Assembly: GCA_945898215.1 (NCBI GenBank) | Contig: CAMDHY010000008.1 | Coordinates: 17,501-78,138, forward strand | Direction of reading: 5' to 3' | Length of the DNA: 60,638 nt | Source: Pseudoxanthobacter soli DSM 19599 | Lineage (GTDB): Bacteria > Pseudomonadota > Alphaproteobacteria > Rhizobiales > Segnochrobactraceae | Part shown: positions 19,932 through 29,862 of the stretch, in pieces | Numbering within the stretch: position 1 is the first letter of the stretch | Layout: each line of letters starts with the position of its first letter | Made by a program: the position numbers and the translations under genes | The notes under the pieces: model-generated | Databases searched by the model: none | Told to the model about the DNA's origin: nothing | What the model saw: the letters and a program-made list of their open reading frames with translations, nothing else

Positions 19932-20540
19932 TCAGAACGGCCGGCGCTGGCGCAGCGCCGCCGACAGCGTGCCCTCGTCGAGATAATCGAGCTCGCCGCC
20001 GACCGGCACGCCGTGGGCGAGGCGCGACACCGCGACGTCGACGTCCTTGAGCTCGTCCATCAGGTAGTGCGCCGTCGTCTGGCCCTCGACGGTGGCGTTG
20101 ACGGCGACGACGATCTCGCGCACCGCCGGGTCGCGGGCGCGCTCGACCAGGCGCGCGAACGACAGCGCCTCCGGCCCGACACCGTCGAGCGCCGACAGCA
20201 CGCCCCCGAGCACATGGTAGCGGCTCGACAGGGCACCGGCCCGCTCCAGCGCCCAGAGGTCGCCGACGTCCTCGACGACGACGATCACCGACGGGTCGCG
20301 GGTCGGGTCGGTGCAGACCGAGCAGGGGTCGCGGGTGTCGAGGTTGCCGCAGGTGGAGCAGGTGCGTACGGTCTCGCCGACGCGCGATAGCGCCGCCGCG
20401 AGCGGCTCGAGCAGTCCGGCGCGCTTCTTGACGAGATGCAGCGCCGCCCGCCTGGCTGAACGCGGCCCGAGGCCGGGCAGCTTGGCGAGAAGCTGCACCA
20501 GCGCCTCGATCTCGGGGCCGGCGACGGCACGGGCGGGCAT
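19932..20540 (-). CDS. recR: Recombination mediator protein RecR
   Basis: 202 aa, the normal length. N-terminal helix-hairpin-helix ([20 protein letters not shown]), then the four-cysteine zinc site [16 protein letters not shown], then a Toprim domain with [13 protein letters not shown] and the conserved acidic [11 protein letters not shown] region. RecR acts with RecF and RecO to load RecA at single-strand gaps. It follows ybaB and dnaX on the same strand, the usual bacterial order, and the genes are very closely spaced. Confidence 0.97.
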   Translation of the reverse strand: MPARAVAGPEIEALVQLLAKLPGLGPRSARRAALHLVKKRAGLLEPLAAALSRVGETVRTCSTCGNLDTRDPCSVCTDPTRDPSVIVVVEDVGDLWALERAGALSSRYHVLGGVLSALDGVGPEALSFARLVERARDPAVREIVVAVNATVEGQTTAHYLMDELKDVDVAVSRLAHGVPVGGELDYLDEGTLSAALRQRRPF

Positions 20541-20562
20541 CGGCGGCTGTCCTCGCCGCGCC

Positions 20563-20883
20563 TTAGAACGGCAGCTTCAGGCCGGCGGGCAGGCCGAGGC
20601 CGCCCATCAGGGCCTGGGTGCGCTCGGCGAGCGCGGCTTCGGCCTTGGCCTTTGCGTCGGCGTGGGCGGCGACGATCAGGTCCTCGATGATCTCGGCGTC
20701 CTCGGGCTTCACCAGCGACGGGTCGATCGACAGCGCCTTGAGGTCGCCCTTGCCGGAGAGCGTGACGCGGACGAGGCCGCCGCCGGAGGTGCCGACGACC
20801 TCGATCTGGGCGACTTCCTCCTGCAGGCCGGCCATCTTCTCCTGCATCTGCTTGGCCTGCTTCATCATCTTCAGCATGTCCAT
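20563..20883 (-). CDS. ybaB: YbaB/EbfC nucleoid-associated protein
   Basis: 106 aa from ATG 20883, chosen because GAGGA lies eight bases upstream and because the family begins [17 protein letters not shown]; the frame is open further upstream but that part is non-homologous. The N-terminal coiled helix, the glycine-rich strand [19 protein letters not shown] and the late [16 protein letters not shown] helix are typical of this DNA-binding dimer. It lies between dnaX and recR. Confidence 0.95.
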   Translation of the reverse strand: MDMLKMMKQAKQMQEKMAGLQEEVAQIEVVGTSGGGLVRVTLSGKGDLKALSIDPSLVKPEDAEIIEDLIVAAHADAKAKAEAALAERTQALMGGLGLPAGLKLPF

Positions 20884-20947
20884 CGGGACGTCCTCGCGGG
20901 TTCGGGCCGCCGGGGCGGCGGATGGTGGGCAGATCGGGTGTCGGCGC

Positions 20948-22897
20948 TCAGAAGTCGAGCCCGTCGTCGAACGGTTCGTCCGGCGTGGCGATCTCGCCGT
21001 CCTCGTCAAGCAAGGCGGCAGCCGGCAGCGGCAGCGCCTCGTCGGCCCGCATCCGGATGTCGACGATCTTGGCGCCGGGGAAGCGGGCGAGCACGGCGGA
21101 AACGAGCGGGTCGGCGGCGGCGTCGTCGCGGCGGCGGATTTCGGTCGCGAGGCGCTCGTCGTGCAGCGTCGTGCCGCCGGCGCCGCGCGTCACCGTCACC
21201 ACCCAGCGCGTGCCGGTCCATTCGGTGAGCTTGCGGCCGATCTCGCCAGCGAGGTCCGACGGCGCGTCGGCGGCCGGCTCCACCTCGATGCGGCCGGGCT
21301 CGAAGCGCACCGGCTTCAGCTGCCGCTCCACCGCGAACTTCAGCCTGAGCTCGCGCCGCTCGCCGCAGAGGGCGGCGACGTCGGCGAGCGAGGCGAGCAC
21401 GGGCCCACTCGCGGGGCGAGGGGCGGTCGAGGGGGCCACGGCGCTCGGCGCAGTCTCGGCGGCGAGGCGCGGGGCGCCGCGGGGCGCCGGTGCACCACCG
21501 GCATAGGCGGCCCCCGCGGCGACGGCGGTCGCGCCGCCGCCACCACCGCCACCACCGCCACCACCGCCTCCACCACCGCCCGCAGGCCGCGACGGCGGCG
21601 CGCCGGCCTTGCCCTCGGCGATCATCCGGATCGCCTCCTCCGGGCTCGGCAGGTCGGCGGCATAGGCGAGGCGGACGAGGGCCATCTCGGCGGCGGCGAG
21701 CGGCCGCGGCGAGCCCTGCACCTCGGGGATCGCCTTCAGCAGGATCTGCCAGGCGCGCGTCAGCACCGGCACCGTCAGCCGGGCGGCGAGCGCCGTGCCG
21801 CGGTCGCGCTCGGCGGCGGTCAGGCTCGGGTCGCGCGCCGCCTCCGGCACGATGCGCAGCCGCGTGACAAGGTGGGTGAAGGCGGCGAGGTCGGTCAGCA
21901 CCACCGACGGCTCGGCGCCGCTCGCATACTGGTCGGAGAGCTCGGCCAGCGCCGCCCCGGCGTCGCCGCGCATGACGTGCTCGAACAGGTCGACGACGCG
22001 GGCGCGGTCGGCGAGGCCGAGCATGGCGCGCACCGCCTCCGCCGTGACCGCGCCGGCGCCGTGGGCGATCGCCTGGTCGAGCAGCGAGAGCGAGTCCCGC
22101 ACCGAGCCCTCGGCGGCGCGGGCGACCAGCGCCAGCGCCTCGTCCTCGACGGTCACGCTCTCCGCGCTTGCGATCTTGGCGAGGTGGGCGACCAGCACGT
22201 CGGCCTCGACGCGGCGCAGGTCGAAGCGCTGGCAGCGCGACAGCACCGTCACCGGCACCTTGCGGATCTCGGTGGTCGCGAAGACGAACTTGACGTGCTC
22301 CGGCGGCTCCTCGAGCGTCTTCAGCAGGCCGTTGAAGGCCGCCGTCGACAGCATGTGCACTTCGTCGATGATGTAGACCTTGTAGCGCGCCGTCGCCGGC
22401 CGGTAGCGCGAGGCCTCGATGATCTCGCGCACGTCGGCGATGCCGGTGTTCGACGCCGCGTCCATCTCGATGACGTCGACGTGGCGCCCCTCCATGATCG
22501 CCTTGCAGTGCTCGCCGGGCACAGTGAGGTCGATGCTCGGGCGGTCGACGGCGGCGCTGCGGAAATTGAGGGCGCGGGCGAGGATGCGGGCGGTGGTGGT
22601 CTTGCCGACGCCGCGGACGCCGGTGAGCATCCACGCCTGCGGGATGCGGCCGGCGGCGAACGCGTTGGTCAGCGTCCGCACCATCGGCTCCTGGCCGATG
22701 AGGTCCTCGAAGCGCTGCGGCCGGTACTTGCGCGCCAGCACCCGGTAGGGCGCGGCGGCGGCCGGCGTGGCGGGGAGCGCGTCGGCGGGGAAGAGGGCGG
22801 GGCCGTCGTCTTGCGCCACGCCGCCCGGGGCGGTGGCGGCCGGCTCGCTCCAGGGCGGGGCGTCGATCGGCGGGCCGGCCTCGGGCGTCTCGGTCAT
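20948..22897 (-). CDS. dnaX: DNA polymerase III subunit gamma/tau
   Basis: 649 aa from ATG 22897. Clamp-loader AAA+ ATPase: Walker [13 protein letters not shown], a Walker B-type IIDEVHMLS, sensor-1 [10 protein letters not shown] and the SRC arginine-finger motif ([12 protein letters not shown]). The four-cysteine zinc module of E. coli DnaX is absent; the corresponding stretch keeps only one Cys (GEHCKAI), as in many Rhizobiales. Domain III ends near residue 430. Then follow about 17 consecutive glycines (about 438-454) and a tau-specific C-terminal part ending [10 protein letters not shown]. No A-AAA-AAG slippery site was seen, so a frameshifted gamma form is not evident. The SRP RNA gene lies just upstream. 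Confidence 0.97.
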   Translation of the reverse strand: MTETPEAGPPIDAPPWSEPAATAPGGVAQDDGPALFPADALPATPAAAAPYRVLARKYRPQRFEDLIGQEPMVRTLTNAFAAGRIPQAWMLTGVRGVGKTTTARILARALNFRSAAVDRPSIDLTVPGEHCKAIMEGRHVDVIEMDAASNTGIADVREIIEASRYRPATARYKVYIIDEVHMLSTAAFNGLLKTLEEPPEHVKFVFATTEIRKVPVTVLSRCQRFDLRRVEADVLVAHLAKIASAESVTVEDEALALVARAAEGSVRDSLSLLDQAIAHGAGAVTAEAVRAMLGLADRARVVDLFEHVMRGDAGAALAELSDQYASGAEPSVVLTDLAAFTHLVTRLRIVPEAARDPSLTAAERDRGTALAARLTVPVLTRAWQILLKAIPEVQGSPRPLAAAEMALVRLAYAADLPSPEEAIRMIAEGKAGAPPSRPAGGGGGGGGGGGGGGGGATAVAAGAAYAGGAPAPRGAPRLAAETAPSAVAPSTAPRPASGPVLASLADVAALCGERRELRLKFAVERQLKPVRFEPGRIEVEPAADAPSDLAGEIGRKLTEWTGTRWVVTVTRGAGGTTLHDERLATEIRRRDDAAADPLVSAVLARFPGAKIVDIRMRADEALPLPAAALLDEDGEIATPDEPFDDGLDF

Positions 22898-22990
22898 CCG
22901 TGTCCCCGCGGCGCTCTGCGGCCCGCGGCGCCCGCCGGCGCCGCTGGCAGGGCGGTGGTGCGGGTCTCGGCGCCGGAGCGACGGAAAGGG

Positions 22991-23090
22991 TGGGAGGCTG
23001 GCACGATGACCCGTGCCGGGCTCGTTGGGGCTGCTTCCTTCCGGACCTGACCCGGTTGGCGAGTGGCGCGTCCACCACCAACCTCCCGCC
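22991..23090 (-). ncRNA. ffs: Signal recognition particle RNA (4.5S type)
   Basis: The minus strand carries the invariant SRP RNA core GGTCAGGTCCGGAAGGAAGC near 23036-23056, which forms the Ffh-binding asymmetric loop and the GGAA tetraloop. The ends are set by GGGAGG (23087-23082) pairing with the distal CCTCCC (22998-22992), giving a single hairpin of about 100 nt. It lies about 95 bases upstream of dnaX on the same strand, a common location. Ends are uncertain by several bases. Confidence 0.93.
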
Positions 23091-23193
23091 CCGTATATCG
23101 GCGACCGGGGGCGGCTTGGCAAGCACCGTCGATGGCGCGATGCGGCGCGACGGTGAGGTGGGACGCGCCGCGAGGCGGCGCGAGCCCTCCGCC

Positions 23194-23949
23194 TCAGCCG
23201 ATCAGGCCGGTGACGCCGTCCCAGGTGAGCTTCAGCCCGACCAGGAACACCGAGATGTAGGCGATGCGGTAGAACATCTTCGCCGAGATCACACGAACCG
23301 CCAGCACGCCGAGATAGACCGAGGCGATGGCGAGCGGCAAAAGCACCGCCGAGGCGAGGAGGTTCGCTTCCGTGAACTGGCCGAGGAAGAAGTAGGCCGG
23401 CACCTTGATGGCGTTCAGGACGGCGAAGAAGACGATGCTGGTGCCGGCGAACAGCTTCGGCTCGAGCCGCAGCGGGATGATGTAGATCTGGAAGGGCGGG
23501 CCGCCGGCGTGCGAGATGAAGCTCGTGAAGCCGGAGAACAGGCCGGCGAGCCCGCCACGGACGTGGCTGTGGCCGCGCGGCGTCGGCGCCGGCGGGCGGA
23601 ACCAGTGCAGCAGCACGAAAGCGACCGCCATCACGCCGACCATCAGGCGAACGTGGGTGTCGGTGACCCAGGTCGCCGTCAGCCAGCCGATGCCGGTTCC
23701 GATGATGGCGCCTGGCAGCACGTGGATCAGCGTCGGCCGGTCGATGTCGCGCCGGTAGGCGATGAGGCCGGCGATGTCCATGACGACGAGGATCGGCAGG
23801 AGGATGCCGGCCGCCTGCAGGGGCGGCAGGGCGAACGACATCAGTGGCACGGCGAGCAGCGCCGCGCCGCCGCCGAAGCCGCCCTTCGAGATGCCGATGA
23901 GGAACACCGCCGGCAAGGCGAACAGATAGAACGTCGGGTCGGTCAGCAT
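23194..23949 (-). CDS. TSUP/TauE-SafE family membrane permease
   Basis: 251 aa from ATG 23949. A hydrophobic protein with about eight membrane segments. The N-terminal hairpin motif VFLIGISKGGFGGGAALLAVPLM and its second-half counterpart SGFTSFISHAGGPPFQIY are the two half-repeat signatures of the TSUP family, whose members move sulfite, sulfoacetate, sulfonates or other organic anions across the inner membrane. The frame is open far upstream but that part has no homology. Substrate unknown. It is divergent from prpE. Confidence 0.9.
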   Translation of the reverse strand: MLTDPTFYLFALPAVFLIGISKGGFGGGAALLAVPLMSFALPPLQAAGILLPILVVMDIAGLIAYRRDIDRPTLIHVLPGAIIGTGIGWLTATWVTDTHVRLMVGVMAVAFVLLHWFRPPAPTPRGHSHVRGGLAGLFSGFTSFISHAGGPPFQIYIIPLRLEPKLFAGTSIVFFAVLNAIKVPAYFFLGQFTEANLLASAVLLPLAIASVYLGVLAVRVISAKMFYRIAYISVFLVGLKLTWDGVTGLIG

Positions 23950-24186
23950 CTTCGCGTCGAGCGGGGAGGGCGGGGCCGCGGGGGTCCGGGCGGGCGGGAG
24001 GGGGACGATAGCCGAAAGTCCGAGGCCCGTCCGCCCGCAATCACCGCCGTGTACGCATTCTCCCCACGCTTGCATTCGCCCGCCCGCGGGTGGGAAACAA
24101 TCGGCAACGAGAGCCGGACCCGCGGGGGAATCCGGCCGGGGCGGCGGACGCGCGCTCCGCCGCCGGCGGACGGGGAGGACACGGGC

Positions 24187-26100
24187 ATGGTGAGCCGGTA
24201 TCGCGAAGTCTACGAGGCATGGCAGCGGGACCCGCAGGCGTTCTGGGCGGCTGCGGCCGGCGGCATCGACTGGTACACGCCGTGGACGCAAGTGTTCGAC
24301 GCCAAGGCCGGCGTCTACGGCCGCTGGTTTCCCGGCGCCACCTGCAACGTCTGCCACAACGCCGTCGACCGCCACCTCGAGACGCGGCCCGGCCAGGCGG
24401 CGCTGATCTACGATTCCCCCGTCACCGGCAGCCGCGGCGAATGGTCCTATACCGAGCTCCTCGCCGAGGTGCAGGCGATGGCCGCCGTCCTCGCCGACCA
24501 CGGCGTGACGAAGGGCGACCGCGTCGTCCTCTACATGCCGATGGTGCCGGAGGCGGTGTTCGCCATGCTCGCCTGCGCCCGCCTCGGCGCGGTGCATTCG
24601 GTGGTGTTCGGCGGCTTCGCGGCGGCCGAACTCGCGACCCGCATCGACGACGCCCGGCCGAAGCTCGTCGTCTCCGCCTCCTGCGGCATCGAGCCGTCGC
24701 GCGTCGTCGCCTATAAGCCGCTGCTCGACCACGCGATCGAGCTCGCCCGCCACAAGCCGGACGCGTGCCTGATCCTGCAGCGGCCGCAATTGGCCGCCAC
24801 CCTCGTCGAGGGCCGCGACGCCGATCTCGGGGCGCTGGTGACGGCCGCCCGCGACGCCGGCCGCGAGGTTCCGTGCGTGCCGGTGGCGGCGACCGATCCG
24901 CTCTACGTCCTCTACACCTCCGGCACCACCGGCCAGCCGAAGGGCGTCGTGCGCGACTGCGGCGGCCACATGGTGACGCTGAAGTGGTCGATGTCGGCGA
25001 TCTACGGGCTCGAGCCCGGCGAGGTGTTCTTCACCGCCTCCGACGTCGGCTGGGTGGTCGGCCACTCCTACATCGTCTACGGGCCGCTTTTGCACGGCTG
25101 CACGACGGTGCTGTTCGAGGGCAAGCCGGTCGGCACGCCCGACGCCGGCACCTTCTGGCGGATCGTCGCGGAGTATGGTGTCGCGGCGCTGTTCACCGCG
25201 CCGACGGCCTTCCGGGCGATCAAGAAGGAGGACCCGGAGGGCAAGAAGATCGGCGACTACGATCTCTCCGGCTTCCGCACCCTCTTCCTCGCTGGCGAGC
25301 GCGCCGATCCCGACACCGTGCAGTGGGCCGAGCGCATCCTCGGCGTGCCGGTGGTCGACCACTGGTGGCAGACGGAGACCGGCTGGCCGATCGCCGCCAA
25401 TCCCGCCGGGCTCGGCCTCCTGCCGGTCAAGTACGGCTCGCCGACGGTGGCGATGCCGGGCTATGCGGTGGAGGTGGTGGACGACGGCGGCCACCCGGTG
25501 GCGCCGGGCACGCTCAGCAATATCGTCATCAAGCTGCCGCTGCCGCCGGGCTGCCTGCCGACGCTGTGGGGCGACGACGAGCGCTTCCGCTCGGGCTACC
25601 TCGACGACTTCCCCGGCTTCTACAAGACGTCTGACGCCGGCTATGTCGACGAGGACGGCTACCTCTTCATCATGTCGCGCACCGACGACATCATCAACGT
25701 CGCCGGCCACCGGCTGTCGACGGGGTCGATGGAGGGGGTGCTGTCGGCCCACCCGGCGGTCGCCGAATGCGCCGTCATCGGGGTGGCCGACGCGCTGAAG
25801 GGGCAGGTGCCGTGCGGCCTCGTCGTGCTGAAGTCGGGCGTCGACCGGCCGACCGCCGACATCGAGCGCGAACTGGTCGAGCGCGTGCGCGAGCAGATCG
25901 GCCCGGTCGCCGCCTTCAAGCTCGCCATCACCGTCGAGCGGCTGCCGAAGACGCGCTCGGGCAAGATCCTGCGCGCCACCATCCGCCAGCTCGCCGACGG
26001 CGAGCCGCCGCGCGTGCCGGCGACGATCGACGACGCCGCCGTGCTGCCGGAGATCGAGACGGCGCTGCGCGGCCGCGGCCTCGCCAAGCCTGTCCCTTAA
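24187..26100 (+). CDS. prpE: Propionyl-CoA synthetase
   Basis: 637 aa from ATG 24187, with GGGGAGGA upstream. An AMP-forming acyl-CoA synthetase that activates propionate to propionyl-CoA. The PrpE-type opening ([12 protein letters not shown], then [11 protein letters not shown]) distinguishes it from acetyl-CoA synthetase. Core motifs: [15 protein letters not shown] (A3), WWQTETGWP (A5), [15 protein letters not shown] (A7) and the catalytic Lys in KTRSGKIL near the C-terminus. It appears monocistronic. Its 3' end is overlapped on the other strand by the run-on frame of the broken ahpD. Confidence 0.95.
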   Translation: MVSRYREVYEAWQRDPQAFWAAAAGGIDWYTPWTQVFDAKAGVYGRWFPGATCNVCHNAVDRHLETRPGQAALIYDSPVTGSRGEWSYTELLAEVQAMAAVLADHGVTKGDRVVLYMPMVPEAVFAMLACARLGAVHSVVFGGFAAAELATRIDDARPKLVVSASCGIEPSRVVAYKPLLDHAIELARHKPDACLILQRPQLAATLVEGRDADLGALVTAARDAGREVPCVPVAATDPLYVLYTSGTTGQPKGVVRDCGGHMVTLKWSMSAIYGLEPGEVFFTASDVGWVVGHSYIVYGPLLHGCTTVLFEGKPVGTPDAGTFWRIVAEYGVAALFTAPTAFRAIKKEDPEGKKIGDYDLSGFRTLFLAGERADPDTVQWAERILGVPVVDHWWQTETGWPIAANPAGLGLLPVKYGSPTVAMPGYAVEVVDDGGHPVAPGTLSNIVIKLPLPPGCLPTLWGDDERFRSGYLDDFPGFYKTSDAGYVDEDGYLFIMSRTDDIINVAGHRLSTGSMEGVLSAHPAVAECAVIGVADALKGQVPCGLVVLKSGVDRPTADIERELVERVREQIGPVAAFKLAITVERLPKTRSGKILRATIRQLADGEPPRVPATIDDAAVLPEIETALRGRGLAKPVP

Positions 26101-26713
26101 GCAACGCGAACCGGCGCGGCAGGCTCGCCGCGCCGTCTACCAGGATAAAGCCAGCGCGGCGGCCGCGCCGTTCCGTTCTGGCGGCGAGGCCGACGGCGCC
26201 GGCTTCGAGCGCGATCGCCGCCGACTGCACGATGGCCGCATAGCGCACGGCGGTCTGGATGTGCTCCGTCGGCACGCCGGCCTTCGCCAGCACCGCCTCG
26301 TGGGCGTCGATGCACATGCCGCAGCCGTTGATCGCCGAGACGGCGAGCGACCACAGCTCGAAGTCCACCTTGTCGACGCCGGGGCTGGCGATGACGTTCA
26401 TCCGGAGCTTCGCCGGCAGCGTGCCGTACTGCTTGTTCGAGGCGAGGTGGACGAAGCGGTAGTAGACGTTGTTCATCCCCATGATCGTCGCGGCCGCCTT
26501 GGCGGCGCTCATCGCGGCCGGCGAGAGGTGCGGTCTCGCCTCGGCGACGAGGCTGTCGCGCACCACCGGGTTGCGGCTGGCGATGCCGCAGGCGACGAGC
26601 AGGCCGTACTTCTGCTGCGCCGTCAGGGTGTCGTCGCCGGCGATGGCCGACAGGTTCAGTCAGACGTCCTTGGCGAAGTCCGGCAGCTGCTGCTTCAGGG
26701 CGTCGATCGACAT
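25928..26713 (-). pseudogene. ahpD: ahpD, alkylhydroperoxidase, broken by a nonsense codon
   Basis: From ATG 26713 the frame reads MSIDALKQQLPDFAKDV, then TGA at 26662-26660 (codon 18), then [12 protein letters not shown] and the rest of a normal AhpD in the same frame. The conserved family residue at codon 18 is usually Arg, so CGA to TGA is the likely change. The active-site motif [11 protein letters not shown] and surrounding helices are intact. The normal stop near 180 codons is also missing: the frame runs on into the 3' end of prpE to 25928. A restart at GTG 26566 would lose the first 49 residues. It follows ahpC on the same strand, and AhpD would recycle AhpC. Probably non-functional. 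Confidence 0.85.
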
Positions 26714-26986
26714 CGGAGGCCTCCTGGCAAGTCCATAGTGCGGGAACCCACGCCGCTCGCGCCGGCGCGGGGAGGGCGCTGGTGGGGCATGGGCAGGCGA
26801 ACAGTGCGCGGTACAGAACGCCGTTCGGCGCGGCACGACGGGCGTTTAGAATGGGCCGCTGGTCACGGCGGGCGGCGGCTCGACGGTCCACCGCCCGCTC
26901 CGGATGGGTACTCTGTCAGGGGCCGGGGCGGCGGCGGGCGACGGTCCCGCCGATGCCGTCCCGGTGTGTCGTCTCGAAGGATCGCC

Positions 26987-27544
26987 TCAGGCGGCCTTCA
27001 GCACGTCGCCGCCGACTTCGCGGTTGCACGGGCAGAGCTCGTCGGTCTGCAGCGCGTCGAGGACGCGCAGCGTGTCCTTCGGGTTGCGGCCGACGTTGAG
27101 GTTGGTCGCGTAGACGTGCTGGATGGTGCCGTCCGGGTCGACGATGAAGGTCGTGCGGTAGGCGATGCCGTCCGGCAAGCGCACGCCGAGGCCGTCGATG
27201 AGCGAGCCGTTGGTGTCGCCGAACTGCCAGATCGGCAGCTTGTCGAGGTCGCGGTGGTCGCGCCGCCAGGCGAGCTTGACGAACTCGTTGTCGCTGGAGC
27301 TGCCCATGACGACGGCGTCGCGGTCCTCGAATTCGGCCGAAAGCCGGGCGAACTCGGCGATCTCCGTCGGGCAGACGAAGGTGAAGTCCTTCGGGTAGAA
27401 GAAGAAGATCACCTTCCACTTGCCGGGAAAGCTCGCTTCGGTGAGCGTCTCGAAGGCGCTCTCGCCGTTTTCCTGGTGGGCGTTGAAGCCCGGCTTGACG
27501 CCGGTCACGCTGAACGACGGCAGCTTGTCGCCGATTCCGAGCAT
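26987..27544 (-). CDS. ahpC: Alkyl hydroperoxide reductase subunit C (peroxiredoxin)
   Basis: 185 aa from ATG 27544 with GGAG eight bases upstream. A thioredoxin-fold peroxidase that reduces H2O2, organic peroxides and peroxynitrite. The peroxidatic Cys58 is in FTFVCPTE and the resolving cysteines in the C-terminal ELCPCNREV (Cys171, Cys173). This is the AhpD-linked type of AhpC found in Rhizobiales and actinobacteria. It is divergent from an OxyR-like regulator gene and is followed by ahpD on the same strand. With ahpD broken, its electron donor in this organism is unclear. Confidence 0.95.
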   Translation of the reverse strand: MLGIGDKLPSFSVTGVKPGFNAHQENGESAFETLTEASFPGKWKVIFFFYPKDFTFVCPTEIAEFARLSAEFEDRDAVVMGSSSDNEFVKLAWRRDHRDLDKLPIWQFGDTNGSLIDGLGVRLPDGIAYRTTFIVDPDGTIQHVYATNLNVGRNPKDTLRVLDALQTDELCPCNREVGGDVLKAA

Positions 27545-27794
27545 CTCGGATCTCCTGCAAGGGCCAGATTTCGCAAAGGCCAAATTCCGGTACAGTCCGG
27601 GGAGGAATGGCGGTGGCGCCGAGCCGGTCGCTACCGCACCTGCGAGATGGCATGCGGCACTGCGGTCGGCCAAAATCGTATTTCCGCACAATCCAATCGG
27701 AAAAATCGATATGCTCGGGCTCGATCGACGGCTCCCTCCCCCTGCGGCGCTTCCTCCGCGCAACGCTTGGGCCGTCGCCGACATTGTGAGCCCG

Positions 27795-28484
27795 ATGACG
27801 CCGCTGCCGACGATTCGACAGATGCAGTCCTTCGCCGCCTTGGCGGAGCACCGTTCGTTCAGCCGCGCGGCGGAGATCTGCAACGTCAGCCAATCGTCGC
27901 TGTCGGCGGCGATCCGCGCCCTGGAGGACGCCGTCGAGGCGCAGCTGGTCGACCGCTCCGGCCGCGTCGTCACGCTGACGGAGGCGGGGGAGGCGGTGCT
28001 TGAGCTCGCCGCCGAGCCGCTGCTGCTATTGGAAGACGGCCACTGCCTGCGCCAGCATGTGCTGTCGGTCGCCGGCAGTGCGCCGCCGGGCGCGGCGGAG
28101 GTGCGGGCCACCTCGCTGACGACACTCGTCCAGAGGGCCGTCAACCGTCTCGGCCCGACGCTGATGCCTCGCATCGCCGTCGACGCCGGCATTGCCGCCG
28201 GCACCAACCTCGCCGTGGTGCCGGTCGACGGCGCCGGCGCGAGCCGCGACCTCGGGCTCGCGTGGCGGCGACGCTCGCGGCGGGCGGCGGATGTCCGCCA
28301 GCTCGTGGCGCACCTGCGTGGGTTCGTGCAGGGCCGCCAGGGCAACGGCGGCCGCGCCGGCCCGAGCGGGGAAGCGCCGCCGCCCGCCGCGTCCCGTGCC
28401 GACGGAGCCCGGCTCGCCCGCGGCGCCGTGCCGGCCTGCGTGCTGCCCGTGCCGCCACCACTGCCGAGCCTCGGTCGTGCCTGA
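27795..28484 (+). pseudogene. OxyR-like LysR regulator with large internal deletion
   Basis: 229 codons against about 300 in OxyR. Residues 1-75 are an intact LysR helix-turn-helix (FAALAEHRSFSRAAEICNVS, RALEDAVEAQLVDR). At LELAAEP the sequence jumps directly to LLLLEDGHCLRQHV, the segment that in E. coli OxyR holds the redox Cys199 and lies about 115 residues further on. It then continues RATSLTTLVQ and MPRIAVDAGIAAG. Thus most of ligand subdomain I is gone, although the frame is kept. The equivalent of Cys208 is Ala. A non-homologous Pro/Ala-rich tail ends the frame. It is divergent from ahpC as oxyR usually is. It could at most bind DNA constitutively; loss of function is more likely. Confidence 0.78.
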
Positions 28485-28581
28485 GGCGCCGGGAAGGGGC
28501 CCCGAGGACACCGGCCGCGACGGCTCCGACTCGCACGGCTCCGATCCGGACGGGTCCGGCGCGGCGACCGGCGACATCGCG

Positions 28582-29283
28582 ATGCTGCCCTCGACGCGAC
28601 CCCGCAAACGCCGCTGGCTGCGCCGTATCCTGCTCGTCGTGGTGGCGTTGGCCCTGCTGCCGTTCGTGCTGACGCTCGTCTACCGCTTCGTCCCGCCGGT
28701 CTCGACGCTGATGGTCTGGCGCGCCGTGACGCTGCAGCCGGTGACGCGCGACTGGGTCGCCCTCGACGACGTCGCCCCGGTGCTGGTGCGCTCGCTGGTG
28801 GTGTCGGAGGATGCGCGCTTCTGCGAGCACTTCGGCGTCGACATCGTCGAGCTGCAGAAGGTGCTCGACGACTATGCCGAGGGGGCGGCGACGCGGGGCG
28901 CGAGCACCATCCCGATGCAGCTCGCCAAGAACCTGTTCCTGTGGCCCGGCCGCGACGTCGTCCGCAAGGCGGTGGAGCTGCCGCTCGCCGCCTGGATCGA
29001 CCTGACGCTGCCGAAGGCGCGCATCATCGAGATCTATCTCAACATCGCGGAGTGGGGGCCGGAGGGCGAGTTCGGGGTCGCCGCGGGGGCCGAACGCGCC
29101 TTCGGCACGACGCCCGACAAGCTCACCGCCCGCCAGGCGGCGCTGCTCGTCGCCGTGCTGCCGAACCCGGTCGTGCGCAATGCCGGCAAGCCGACGGGGG
29201 GCGTCAACCGGCGGGCGAACACCATCGCCGCCCGCGCCCGCCAGTCCGGCGGCCTCCTCGACTGCATCTATCCGGACGGTTGA
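28582..29283 (+). CDS. mtgA: Monofunctional biosynthetic peptidoglycan transglycosylase
   Basis: 233 aa from ATG 28582; a GTG at 28477 overlapping the previous stop would add 35 polar residues. A short basic start, one membrane anchor (about residues 13-33), then a GT51 glycosyltransferase domain. Motifs: the catalytic-Glu motif SEDARFCEHFGVD, then RGASTIPMQLAKNLFLW, RKAVELPLAAWIDLTLPK, and RIIEIYLNIAEWG. It polymerises lipid II into glycan strands on the periplasmic face and lacks a penicillin-binding domain. Length fits MtgA. Confidence 0.95.
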   Translation: MLPSTRPRKRRWLRRILLVVVALALLPFVLTLVYRFVPPVSTLMVWRAVTLQPVTRDWVALDDVAPVLVRSLVVSEDARFCEHFGVDIVELQKVLDDYAEGAATRGASTIPMQLAKNLFLWPGRDVVRKAVELPLAAWIDLTLPKARIIEIYLNIAEWGPEGEFGVAAGAERAFGTTPDKLTARQAALLVAVLPNPVVRNAGKPTGGVNRRANTIAARARQSGGLLDCIYPDG

Positions 29284-29441
29284 CGCTGCCGACCTCGCGT
29301 CGACTGGGCACTGGTCATCCCGCCGTCATCTCTGTATAAGGCCCCACGATTTCCGCTGGGTCCGATCGACGAGCTCCCGGCCGGCCTCAGGGCCGCCCGC
29401 GCGAACCTCGCCGTTTCCGGCGGCCGAGAAGGACGACGACG

Positions 29442-29624
29442 ATGGCTGTTCCGAAGCGAAAGACCTCCCCCTCCAAGCGCGGCATGCGCCGGTCCGCCGA
29501 CGCGCTGAAGGCCCCGACCTATGTCGAGGACAAGGACTCCGGCGAGCTGCGCCGCCCGCACCATGTCGACCTGAAGTCCGGCATGTACCGCGGCCGCCAG
29601 ATCCTCGAGCCCAAGCAGGACTGA
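29442..29624 (+). CDS. rpmF: 50S ribosomal protein L32
   Basis: 60 aa. Starts [20 protein letters not shown], the invariant bL32 opening, with GRRQ-like basic segments and no zinc cysteines, as usual in alphaproteobacteria. A purine-rich GAAGGACGACGACG precedes the ATG. It stands alone between mtgA and a small orphan gene. Confidence 0.97.
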   Translation: MAVPKRKTSPSKRGMRRSADALKAPTYVEDKDSGELRRPHHVDLKSGMYRGRQILEPKQD

Positions 29625-29862
29625 GGCTCGGTCGGCGGGCTGGCCGGCACGCCGACACCGCGCTTTCAAGCCTTTCTGGAAAATGCGAGCACTCCACGCC
29701 TCAGGCGCGGAGCGGTTCAGTGCGTTCTGGGCACCCGGTGCCATAGCCTGCGCGGCCGATGTGCGGCACAGTCGGGGACATCCAACACTTTTGCGTGTGC
29801 ATATTTACGTAATGCAACTTTAGAGAGACACTCTCCCCGTCCCAACTCTGGGGGAGGTCGTC

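Noticed and set aside
20948-22897. Programmed frameshift in dnaX making a gamma form
   Set aside because: No A-AAA-AAG heptamer with a downstream hairpin was seen; the Gly-codon run is not a known slippery sequence.
26660-26662. Selenocysteine or other recoding of the TGA in ahpD
   Set aside because: The family residue at this position is normally Arg rather than Cys, both active-site cysteines are present as Cys, and no selenocysteine-type hairpin was apparent directly after the TGA. The missing stop also favours decay.
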